DNA of 64,000 nt, taken from NCBI GenBank assembly GCA_950106755.1, contig OX467087.1, positions 21,146,047-21,210,046 of the forward strand, written 5' to 3'. A program made the translations under genes and the position numbers. Origin of the DNA: Climacium dendroides. Its lineage: Eukaryota; Streptophyta; Bryopsida; Hypnales; Climaciaceae. Each line of letters opens with the position of its first letter. Position 1 is the stretch's first letter. The notes under the pieces are model-generated. The model was not told the origin of the DNA and ran no database searches. It worked only from the letters and a program-made list of their open reading frames with translations. This document shows positions 12,511-24,500 of the stretch, in pieces.

Positions 12511-14890
12511 TCTTTAAATTCTTTTTATGTTCAACTTTTGTAGTAATTTATTGATGGAAGATGTGAGGATTCTTTACCACCAACTTAGCCCCCACCAAAT
12601 GCCACCACTTTTTTTTGCTCTCGCTAGGATGGATGACCCAAATGACAATTTATTTTTTTAAGAATGTTAGCTTTTACAAGAAAAAAAATTGATTAAAGGC
12701 ATTTCATAATCTTCTGATAGTCACACAATATTCTATGAATTTTTAAAGTTGAAAGCATAAAATACCTAGTTGTGTTTAAATGGACATTCCTGAAGTAGGA
12801 ATTGCCTCAAGTCCCATTTTTGTCTCTTAAATGTCGTGGTGTTTTAAGTGAATGAAAGTGACCATCCAAGGTTTAAACATAGAATGTGTGAAATGGTTGG
12901 TGATGCTTTTGGGTGTGTATACCTTAGAAATGAAAGATTGATTTATTCAAAATCCTTCAAGTAAAAAAATTCAAGAAAAAACAAACAATATATTGTTGTA
13001 GGTAGGATTTGAGTAAACTTCTACAAGAACAACTTGAGATTAAATTGTAGATGAAGAATGCGGACATGAAAATGACAATGAGTTGTAAAGGATAGCTTGA
13101 TAAATTGGCCAAATAGAGAAAGAATTGGGAGAAATCATTGAACATGAAGCTACCATTTTGTGTGTTCATTATATCCTTTTCAACATATGTTGTGCTAGAT
13201 TTATAGTGACCTTGATACTCTCTTCAAATTCAATTATGAAGTGCATATATTTCCATTATTAGACCAAAAATTCTCCACAATGATTCTTTCTATTGTAATA
13301 GTATATATAATACTAATCTACCAAAGTTGCACTATTAGAAATTAGTGCAAGCCAAAACTTTACAATATTTATTATTTTGTATAAAAATGAAATTTTGTAG
13401 AATAGATAATTTTGTATAGTGACCCTATTGTTTTACAATCACAGGTAAGTGTACTTCCACTTTTATTAGTATGCCTTCTTTTGTATTTACTATAAACACA
13501 TATTATTCCTTCATCCAAATTTCATTGAAGTTTTGCTTAAATACAATAAGTAATGATTAGAGGTGTATGTATCTAATGATTGTTATACACCCCATACTCT
13601 TTACATGCTAAGCTATTCCTTTGTATGCATTGTTTTATCATTCCAAACCATCTACACAAAAGTTAAATTTACACAATATATGAGGGTCAAATTTGGCAAG
13701 GAATTATAGAGATTGAATTTTCTTGTTAGATTTTGAAAGGTCTGTCATCATAAGATGACACCACTCACAAGATGACTTACAGTGTTTTTTTGACAAAAAT
13801 GACTTAATTTATGTTAAATCTAGTTGTTGATATAGGATATGTCATAAATACTAAAAAATGTGTTGTTTTAATACTAGATTATTAGCAAACATGAACAAGT
13901 TATCAATTTTTTAGATTTTTTTCAAAAATATATCATAACTAGGTATATTGATTTATTTTAAAAAGTATGTTATAAAATAAACTTATATGGTTATAAATTT
14001 TACAAAAGAATTTTTTTGGCAATTATGATAGTTGTTAACCCTAAATGCACAAGAAAACATTTTATGGTCAATGTCCAACTTTGAGTAGCATTTTCTAGTA
14101 GAAATAAATTTGTTTTCAAAAAACATATTTTTTTCTAAACAAACTAGATCATGTTGTCCTCCTATCTATAGCTATATCTTTATTTTTCAACACTAAGATT
14201 GCTATAGTCAAACAAAAGTTATAAAGACAATAGTGTAGAGTGTTTAGTATTTGCTTGATGTTGGAAAGTTTCTTACTTGGAGAAAATGTTGATATTCTCA
14301 TTATTAAATCTCATGTTTTTCTTACAAACAAATGAAACTGCAATTTTGATCAATCACAATAAAATTCAAAAGCTCATAGTTTTGAAATTTTGATATTGTG
14401 TGTACTTTCTACTCTTGATGCTTAGCATTGTTTTCTTTAATACAAATATCAAAAAGTCAACAAACTTATATTTTGTATCACACTTGTGTTTTGTCGATAA
14501 TCCTTATGCCTTTAGTAAATTAAAACCAATGTTGTGCAAGTATTTACTAAATCAACACTAGAATGGTAAATTTTGGTTGATTATAAAAATCTGGTTGAGG
14601 ACCATTGCATATCAACTAAATAAACCACATGCTTGATTTTTAGTAAGAGACTCACACTACCGAATATAGCTACATTTAGGACTCTTCAACACAAATAGCG
14701 CTATTATTATTATATAATGGATAACACATATTCTTCACTTGTAAAGAATTATAATTGCATATAAATCAATTTCATAACAAACACTAATAGAACAAATTCA
14801 AAATAGTTTGGGAGATCAGAAATGTCACCACACAAAAAAAACAAATTATAGAAATGTAGTAGGTATTATTTGCCACACTCTAGCATGTAA
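12511..14890. other. AT-rich intergenic DNA, no gene seen
   Basis: No supported gene. A motif TTAACCCTAAATGCAC near 14037 resembles one end of the TTAA-CCC element family, but a matching second end was not located. Confidence 0.6.
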
Positions 14891-15830
14891 ATTATTCCTC
14901 CCCCTCAACATATAAATTAAGGTGTCCCCCCTCTTAAAATGCACCACTGATCCTAAACTACCATCTTCACTCTGTGAACATCTCCAAAAAATCAATTATA
15001 CTCCTACATGGAAGAAACTATTTCAGAGCCAAACTCTGTTCAATTCCCTCACATCTTTTGCATCCAGTATCCAAATGTCACATTCTTCAGCGAGTTGGAA
15101 CCTCCTTGCACTGGCCAATGAGTGAATATATGAAAATTCAACCAGTCTACTAAATAGCAACTAGGTACACAGAAGCAAAAAGTGGCGGTTTGAGGGCTAC
15201 CCACCTTAACTTACTCGTCACCCTGAGCCACGCCCTGAGCACTCAAGTTCTGAAATGTACACCACCAATATAATTTTGCCCACAATGGACTTGCTCCCGT
15301 TTGACCTGGAATGGAGTAGCTTTACCTCACCACAACTACACCCAAAAGTCCGCTGCTGTGTATGCATGTAGTTATGTCGGTGCAGTCCTACTACTCTTAC
15401 ATACAAAAAAAACATCATTTCTAAGAGAACTTTTTTGTTTGTTTGTTTAAATTTTTTTTTTTTTTGGCCACCCCCTATCCCAATGAAAGTATTCTCTCAC
15501 AGCTTCTGAACATCATCACAAGCAACTTCTGTTGATTATTTTATTTTTTCAACTCCCTTGACTCAAGGAGGAACCAAAAGGCCAACCAACTCTACCCACT
15601 GTACCCCTTCCGTGCCCAATAGCACATTAAAGAAATCCAAAATTAAATCTATTGGATGAGAAAAGCGGAAAAAGTCAGACTGCCAATCACCAGCAGGGCT
15701 GGCCCCCCCATCATGGGGATTTGGAACGGAAAGAAAAAGAATTAGTGTCCCTTCCAAAAAATCCAACCCAACCTTCTGCTAGTAATTAATAAAAAGCCAA
15801 GGCCTGGAGGCTGGAGTTACATGTTTTTTT
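14891..15830. other. GC-richer island of unknown content
   Basis: About 0.9 kb of visibly more balanced composition than both flanks, comparable to UTR or intron sequence around the real genes here. No reading frame on either strand longer than about 67 codons stands out, and none resembles a known family. It could be a noncoding transcript, a decayed gene or gene fragment, or an orphan UTR. Confidence 0.4.
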
Positions 15831-17761
15831 TTAAATGTAGTTTCAATAAGAAAAGTATGGAGCGGAATAAGATTTTCCATCATGGTTGATGCTCATAATT
15901 GGTTCATTTTGTCCTATGCGTATTTTAAGTAAAAAACCCACCAAGAAATGTCTCATTTTTGAAAGGACGGGGTTGAATCGACCCCTTTCTTGTCCGCAAG
16001 GAAAAATGCTGAATTTGTAATTCACGAGGAATGATAAATTTGCAAATTTTGAATTCATATTTGGAATTAGAGGCCCCAACTTAGGTAGGAGAGGTGTAGA
16101 AGAAAAATTTATCAAACATAAAATAGGGGGGGGGGGGATTTTTTTTACATGCACATCTAGAATGACATTGGGAGAGGGAGGGGACAAGCGAAGAAGGAGG
16201 CTGGGTCATCCTAACCATTCAGAAGGCGGCCAAATTGTTTCTTGTAATCTCCTCTTGATGCGTGAAATCCGTGTGATTGGTGATTATAGATTTTTCATTC
16301 ATTCATCATATATTTTCATCAATATTTGGACAACTGTTTATGTTGGACAATCTCCTTGTTGTTGAAAATTATGGCAAAAAATGAGACATTCCTTGTAGGG
16401 CTTTGCCCTCCACTTCTCTTTATTTATTTTTCCTTGAGAATTCACTCAATGATTGCCATGTATAAAACATTAATAGAAAGTTGACACGGATTCCAAAGTT
16501 TAGAAGTTTTGCAAGGAGATGAGTGACCTTGCGTACACGTCTTTTGTATCATGCGTAGGGATCATCAACATTAAAGGATGACTTTTGTAAAAATTATGTC
16601 ACATTAAAAGCACCAAAAAGTGAGGTGAAGACCAAATTATATAAAATGAGATGTAGAACATGTTGGATTGTATAGTTATGAAAAAGAAACTTCATAATAA
16701 ATATGAAGAACTGAAACACCTATACATAATTTCAAAAACTCCATACAAGAAGTTTCCTATAATTAATATTAAAATTCATTTATAGCGTGTTATTTATATT
16801 TAAAAAAAAATCCTAAATTCTTGTTAAAAGTTTCAAAAATTGAATACCTTGGCCTATCTGATATATGTATTTTTTTTATAAAATTAGATTTTTAATGCTA
16901 TTATTGTTCTCGAAGAATATTCATTTCATATGTATAATTACATTTTAGGATTCCTTGTTAAAAGGGCTACATTAATTTTCTACATTAGAACAAACTATAT
17001 CCCTTAAGATTGGACTAAAATGCATTATAAGTGATTATAGTCAAGTATTTGATTGTATAGAAATGTGTATGAAAATGCAAAAATAGAAGTTGAATGCTTC
17101 AAGAACAAATGAGTCTATCAACTAGGAAAAAGGTAGGTTGTATAATAGTATATCACAATCTCATATATACAAACATAAGCAAAGTACATCAATTCAAGTA
17201 TTACAAAGTTGGAGTATTTTAAGTTATTATATTGCAATCTATAAATATAAAAAGTTGAATGCAACTTAGATATAGTGAATCTACCCTATTGAAAGTAAAA
17301 TAAGATTAGTTGTGAAAGTGTTATTATTGAATAAATTGAATTGACTACTTTCATTGTTAGGCCAATCTTAAACTTTAGTTTAAAATACCATAATTATCAT
17401 TGAATTGTTTTGATGATAGGAAATGTTGTACACTTATAAATTGACACAATATTGCATTTAGTTAGATTTTGGAAGATTGGAATCACTGTCACTTTTTCAA
17501 CAATCTATTTGACTTACAGTGATTCTATCACTCAGTCCATTAGTCAAATCATAGAGAAATTGAACAATTGAAATACTATGAAAGGGCCAACTAGGAATAC
17601 TTCAAGGGATTGCAATGATCTAGATCAAAATAACAAGGCAACAACACAAACAAATACTTTTTCATGAAACAAAAGCACATAGAGGTTGAACAACTAAAGT
17701 AAAATGAACTTAGTTCATTAAATACACCCCTATTGAAATTGAACAATTCATGTAAAGAAAT
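15831..17761. other. AT-rich intergenic DNA with dispersed repeat fragments
   Basis: No supported gene. The stretch GCAAATTTTGAATTCATATT at about 16038 is shared with about 6149. A run of 12 or more G follows at about 16126-16138. The rest is AT-rich with no recognisable structure. Confidence 0.55.
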
Positions 17762-17959
17762 CACTACACTAATGATGATAAATAGTGTTACCCATACTAA
17801 CTGTCTTAGAAATGCTATAAGTTTTTACTCTTCATAAATATTTTTACAAAAATCATAAATCCTAGTGTCATTCTAAGTGGGAAAACTCTACATCCATAGT
17901 TGGTAAAAATATTCATCAAGAGTAAAAACTTATGGCTTTTTAAAATAAATTAGTGTAGT
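17762..17959. mobile_element. Foldback element with CACTACAC-like ends
   Basis: ACTACACTAAT on the left is inverted as ATTAGTGTAGT on the right. A longer inner inverted repeat follows (ATAAGTTTTTACTCTTCATA against the complement of the segment near 17910-17937). The ends resemble CACTA termini, but no clean 3-bp duplication is seen, so this is a probable, older MITE. Confidence 0.6.
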
Positions 17960-18129
17960 TCATTAAATTAAAGTCAAAAGCAATAAAGACCACTAGGAAT
18001 AAATCAAGCTTTTAGTTGATGTTTAAGAATGTTAAACTAAATCATAGATTAGTTAACTATATTTCAAAATAAATTAGGATTAGTGAAATTATTTTATATG
18101 TGCACAATCTATTCACTTCACCTTCTCAT

Positions 18130-18559
18130 TTACCCCTTTCATTTGCCAACCGAAAAGGGCCCCCAACTGATGGGTATCAACCCTCTAACAGGACAAGGAT
18201 TACCATATAAACGATTCGTATGCAATTGGCAGTGACGGCTTTCCGCCTCTTTCGCCTCATTCAAGCGAGATACACAAAGACGTAGAGCCGCATCCCGTTC
18301 ACCAACCGAAGGTCGTTCGTCACATCCATTGGATATGGTTCCCCGTCCATCGGTCGGTGATCGTCGAAGAAGCTCTTCGTAAGCTTGCACGCCATAGCTG
18401 GGAGGAGAAGGAGGCAGGAGTGGAGGAGCTGCAAGCGCAGGGAGCTTGCATCGCTCGCCGTGTGCGGTGTCTTCTTCGGAAGAAGAAGCACTTGAGATTG
18501 CATTACATGATTGTGAGGTTCTCGGGGGAAACGGTTCGATTGGATTCGTGCGTGGATTG
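18130..18559 (+). promoter_or_regulatory. Putative DCL1 5' leader with uORFs
   Basis: Base composition shifts sharply from AT-rich to balanced at about 18,130, marking the probable start of the DCL1 transcription unit. Several ATGs precede the assigned start. The last, at 18507, opens a 17-codon uORF whose TGA (18558-18560) shares its A with the DCL1 ATG, giving a TGATG overlap. The reading frame of exon 1 stays open back to 18398 but contains no earlier ATG. The transcription start itself is not visible. Confidence 0.4.
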
Positions 18560-21500
18560 ATGGAGCGTGTGCGCGGCGAGGACGGTGGCAGAGATCGCAA
18601 GCGTGGCGGAGGGGATGAAATTGGACGCCGCGGACGCGACGAGCGCGCGGAGGAAAAATATGATCGTCGCAAGAGAAGTCGCGAGGAGACTACTAATAAT
18701 GGAGGGAGAGGAGGTTTTGTGGTGGAGAGGTCGGATCGGGAGGGGAGTAGGAGGAGCAGCGGGGACCAGCGGATGATTTCTAGGTCTAGGTCAAGGTCGC
18801 GAGAGCGGGAGAGGCGGGGGAGGTCGGAGGAGGATTACGATGAGTACTCTGACCGCGATGGCAAACGGAGGCGGTATCATCGCGAATTCGGGACTCGTGG
18901 CAACGGGCGCGAGAGGCTGTGGATTGGTTCCAGCCGGGATTGCGCTGAGCGTCGCTCGCGCGCGTTGCCTTGCCGCGATCGGGGAAGGGAGAGAGAGCGG
19001 CCGCGCACCGGAGGGAAGGAGAAGGAGAAGGAAGTGGATGTCGTGACGGAGGAGAAAGAGGGAGAGGAGAAAGCGAGAACGTATCAGCTGGAAGTGCTGG
19101 CGCAAGCTAAGGTGAAGAACACCATTGCATTTCTAGAGACAGGCGCGGGGAAGACGCTGATTGCTGTGCTGTTGATGAAAGAAAAGCATAAGTTGTTGCG
19201 GGAGCAGGGGAAGCGCATGCTCGCCGTCTTTCTTGTCCCGAAAGTACCACTTGTCTACCAGGTACTTGAAATTTGTCAATCTCTCTTACAAGAAATGAAC
19301 AAATTTTCTGAAATTGAAAACGGCACGTTCCCAGTGTGGGGGCGCGGGAAATTTTGACCGTGATCAGGGCTCCTCTCCCGCGATAGGGGCGATGGGTGAC
19401 TTCCTACGGACTTCGATATTTTCTTGGAAGTCCGCAGACTTGCAAGAAAATTTCTGCCAGTCATGCAACTCCCGTGGAGGAATACAATCAGCAATGGACC
19501 CCTAATGATTTTTGTCAAGTCTCTCCTTGTTTCAAGTCTCACTAATTTGTTTTTAGTTAATTACTACCCGTTTTTTGTGAAGGATCCAATATCGAGCCCC
19601 CCACACTAGGACCGTGCCGATTCTTCAGTGGTCGAGTCTTTCCCCTTGGGCGATTTGAATTTGAATTTGCTTACGTTTCTTTGAGTTTGCCTCTGAGAGG
19701 GAGAGTTCTTGGGAATGAAAATTACATCAGTAGACCATTCCCTTCTTTTTAACGAATATTGTGAAAATTTTCGTTTCGAGTAAAAATTGTTTGAGTTTTA
19801 GATTGCTGCTATTGAAGCTTAGGCTCGAAACGTCCGGTTCCTTGAGATTTAGAGGTGGAGCCTCTCCTCTTAGTTTTGCTCTCTATTTCATTTTGCTCAG
19901 GTTTTTTGTGTTTGCGTTAGAATGGGACGCTTTTTGAGAATATTCTGATTCTTATATAATATCTGAATCTTGCAGCAAGCAGAGGTGATTCGTACTAGCA
20001 CAAAGTTTACTGTTGGTCATTATTGCGGAGAGATGGGTCAAGACTTCTGGGATGCTCGAAGGTGGCAGCGAGAATTCGATACTAAAGATGTAGTTTATTC
20101 TTTCCCTTGGTTTCTTTATGTTGCGTAGGTCTTTTCCATGTGTTGTTATGCTTCATTTTCTCTGTGCAGTTTTCAAGCTTTCTGCAATGGCTTTTAATGG
20201 TTGTGCCTTGGATCTGATAGGAACTCTGTTTTCTTCAGGTTTTCGTGATGACCGCACAGATTCTCTTGAACATTCTTAGGCACAGCATTGTGAGAATGGA
20301 ATCGATTCACCTACTCGTTCTTGATGAGTGCCACCATGCAGTGAAGAAGCATCCCTACTCATTGGTTATGTCTGAGTTCTACCATATTTCTTCTAAAGAC
20401 AGGCGACCCTGTGTCTTTGGAATGACAGCATCGCCTGTGAATCTGAAAGGTATGTATTCATTAGACACTTCAGACTTTGTATGATTATGCTAACGCATTA
20501 TGTGGGGCATATTGTTTCAGATTCGGATATTACTGGAAGTGAGTAATTTGTCACCTCTAGCGCTTGCTGGACATATATTAGCTTTATCGGTTTATTCCTC
20601 TCTCTCTAAGACACGTGCATGCTTGTTTCCTTTCGGTTGGGCAGGTGTGTCGAACCAGGAAGACTGTGCAATAAAGATTCGAAATTTAGAAAGTAAACTG
20701 GATTCAATTGTGTGTACGATCAAGGATCGCGAAGAGCTTGAGAAGTATGTACCTATGCCTTCAGAAACAATGGTCGTGTATGATAAACCGGCCTTGTTTC
20801 TCTCATTGCGCGACGAGATAAAGCAGATGGAGGCCACTGTAGAGGAAGCTGCTAACGCAAGTGCCAAGCGCAGCAAATGGAGATTCATGGGCGCCCGGGA
20901 CGCTGGTGCGAAAGAGGAGTTGCGGCTCGTTTATGGTGTTGCGGAAAGGACAGAAAGCGATGGTGCAGCTAGTCTTGCTCAAAAACTTAGGGCCATAATT
21001 TATACACTTGACGAATTGGGTCCATGGTGTGCTTACAAGGTTTCCCTGAATTATTTAACGACTCTACGCAACGATGAGAGGATTCAGAACCACCAGTTAG
21101 ACGTGAAGTTTCAAGAGAAATACTTGGAAAAAGTTTGTGGTCTCTTGCGTTGCGAGCTACGTGAAGGTGCCGTAGGCAGTAAAGATGCGGCTGAAAATGG
21201 AGAATCTGCAGATGTTGAGAGTGACAAGGTTCAAGACGCCATGGATGTCGAAGAAGGGGAGCTTCCTGATTCTCAAGGTGAGTAGATAATCTTTCATGTC
21301 TGAATGGAATGCATGTATCCTATCTGAATGAAGTATGACTATCCCATTATTCCTCGTTTTTCCTGATTCGTGATCTTGAATATTTTAATGGTTGCTCACT
21401 TGTACCTGACTGGCGAGTTTGGGTGTGCGTCAATGCAGTGGTATCAGTGGGCGAACATGTAGATGAGGTTCTTGGAGCTGCAGTAGCTGATGGAAAAGTG

Positions 21501-24500
21501 ACTCCGAAAGTGCAGTCCTTAGTTAAAATTTTGCTGAAATATCAGCATACCGATGACTTCCGGGCAATCATTTTTGTGGAGCGGGTAGTTGCAGCACAGA
21601 TTTTGCCCAAGGTGCAGTGCAACATACAGGCTAATTATGTAACACTTTGAGATATTTAAATCTTCCTCTTGGTTGTGATAGAATTATGTTAGCAGCAGAT
21701 GAAGTTCGCAATTTGGCTAAGGGAACCTATGCAGTCTTCTATTTGTGATGTACATTAAATGCAATATCTGTAGGGAGTTTTTGTCGGACGTCGATGCTAG
21801 CAATGATGGTGACAATCTTGGTAGAGAGTCTGAAAACTTTTGTAGTTGTCGATCAGTTTTACAGCACTTCTTGTTTCATGTGTTGCCTCTTGTATGGTTA
21901 TATATGGGACTCAAAGGAAAGAGGAAAGGGTCTGATTGGGTGGCATGCTATGCAGGTCTTCGCAGAATTGCCTTCACTGAAGTTTGTGAAGTGTGCCAGT
22001 CTGATTGGGCATAACAACAACCAGGATATGCGGACACGTCAGATGCAGGAGACTATTTCCAAATTTCGAGATGGACGGGTGTGCTATAACCTTGGTCCAC
22101 TATGGCTTTCCTGCGTGCATTGCTTTGTTTGAGATTATGTGACTCATGACCTTTTGGATTACTAGGTATTCTTTGATTACAAAGGCCTTAATTCCTAGTG
22201 TGAGCTGAGTTAAGACCCCTGTGATCAGTGATGACCTAGTTGCCCAATTGGGTACACTCTCTTCGCAAGGCTTCCCCTCGGACTGTTCTGAATTTCTGGG
22301 TATCCAGGTTTGGTGCTTCATCGTATGGCTAATGTTGGATTTGCAAGCACTTCTGGGGACTGCGCTACATATATGTTCACCTCTTTGTGATAGTGAACCT
22401 GCAAGGAGTATATTTGTCACGAAAGGGTTTACGGTTCTTCTGTGTGCTGGTTCTATTCTCGTCGGCTAGGAAGAATGGTTTCTAAACACTTAGGTGCAAG
22501 TAGACAACGTTGCTGGCACGCTTTTGATCTTGATCTGGGGTCAAGCTTCGTTTTGCATACATTATAGATGTTTCCGATGAATATTTCTGAATAATCGCCA
22601 ACGTAATTATTCTTGGTAAGGCTGAATTATTTTAGCGGGGATGTTTGTCGTTCTCGTGGTGCAAAATGGTAAAATGGACTGCTGAGTTGACTCTGGAAAA
22701 CTTCTTAATAGACTTCGTTGTATCTAACATTGAAAGTTGGTTGAGGTAGGTGACGTTGCTGGTGGCTACAAGTGTGGCCGAGGAGGGGTTAGATATTCGA
22801 CAGTGTAATGTGGTCATCCGATTTGATCTTGCCAAAACTGTGCTAGCCTACATTCAGTCTCGTGGTCGTGCTCGGAAGCCGGGCTCAGATTACATTCTAA
22901 TGCTTGAAAGGTACGTTGATTGATCTTTAACTTTGGGCCACATTCTCAACGTTCAGGAGGAAACGATGTTAACGCTCCTGTAATCTGCACGTAGTTACAT
23001 ATATCTGATGTTGAAATCTTTAGGTGTTCTTTCAGAACTTTGATTCCTTAACCCTTAATGACCCAAGGAGTCTTGGACAAAATTTAAATGTGCTATAAAA
23101 TGATTAGGCAATAGCAATTCCAATGTTTATTACACCTTTATACAATGATAATCCGTTTTATTATCCATTATAAAATTGAGATTTGGGGAAAACGTTGAGA
23201 TCTTGGGAGAGTTGACCGAGAAGTGCTTCCAGAAGTGGGGCTGTGACCACAAAATGGTTGCACGGGTCACTAGTGATCAATAGGCTCTGTTGAACGTACT
23301 AAGATTGGATTTTCGGCCTGCTTGGATTATGATGAACTATGGTCTTCTTGTAGGTTATAAATATCCAGTCACGTCATTTCCAGACTCCCGTTTGTTCTCT
23401 GTCTTATGATGAAGATCGAGTAGATTGGAAGTTGTGATGCTGTGACGCTGTGACGCTTTGATGCTTTTATGCTTAGATGCTGTGACAATGACTTTTGTAG
23501 GCTTTAGCGATAGTCTAATGTGATGATTTCCCTACAGAGCCAACCTGCAACACGAGGCCTTTCTGCGGAATGCAAAAAACAGCGAGGAGACCTTGAGGAA
23601 AGAGGCAATTGAAAGAACTGATCTGGGTGAGAAACGGGAGAGTGCGATTTTAGCCTCCATTGATGTAGGGGAAGGGGAAATTTATCAGGTGCCGGCCACT
23701 GGGGCAGTAGTGAGCATGAACTCGGCTGTGGGTCTTGTGCACTTCTACTGCTCCCAGCTCCCTAGTGACAGGTACTCATGTACTCCCAGAAACTCTACTT
23801 GTTGCCAATTTTAGTGCTTATACTCGATTCTTTGTTCCTGGATAGGAAGGTCTCTCAATGTGCTGAAGTGATCCGAGGGTCATGTAGGTACTCAATCTTG
23901 CGCCCCGAGTTTATCATGAGCAAGCATGAGGGTCAAGGGGGTGTAAGATACTCTTGCAAGCTGCAGTTACCTTGCAACGCTCCACTAGAGACGGTGGAAG
24001 GCCCAGAATGTAGTTCCATTCGAGCAGCGCAGCAGGTAGGCTATTCCGATGGTTGTGTTTTAATTTTTTTGCATTATTGATTAACTATCAAACATGATTT
24101 CATACATTGCACTGGAATAGATATTATCTTTCCCATCTTCATTATAGTACAGGTCCTTAGAGGTCTGGTCCGTGCTCGCAGTAGGAGTTCCTTTCATGGG
24201 TTTATAATGTCCAATATAATGAATCGACTTCGTGGGTCAGGTTGTGTGCTTGGATGCATGTAAGAAACTTCACGAGATGGGTGCATTTACGGACATGTTA
24301 TTGCCTGACAAAGGGAGTGGGGAAGAAGCTCAGAAGTTGGAGGGTAGTGAAGAGGGAGAGCCTCTTCCTGGCACATCCCGCCATCGAGAGTATTATCCGG
24401 AGGGCATTGCGGACATCCTGAAGGCAAGGAAGAGTTTTTATTTCATTTATTACTTTTTCAGATTATGGTTTGGAACTGATGTACTATTGTTGCAAGTCCA

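Noticed and set aside
13330..13350. CACTATTAGAAATTAGTGC as a CACTA-type end
   Set aside because: It is a short palindrome; no partner terminus with a matching 3-bp duplication was found.
15843..16187. 114-codon minus-strand frame
   Set aside because: It crosses a poly-G tract and a dispersed repeat shared with about 6150. No domain is recognisable.
18139..18672. 177-codon minus-strand frame opposite the start of DCL1
   Set aside because: It is the antisense shadow of the Arg/Ser-rich DCL1 exon and its leader; the plus-strand assignment is supported by conserved downstream exons.
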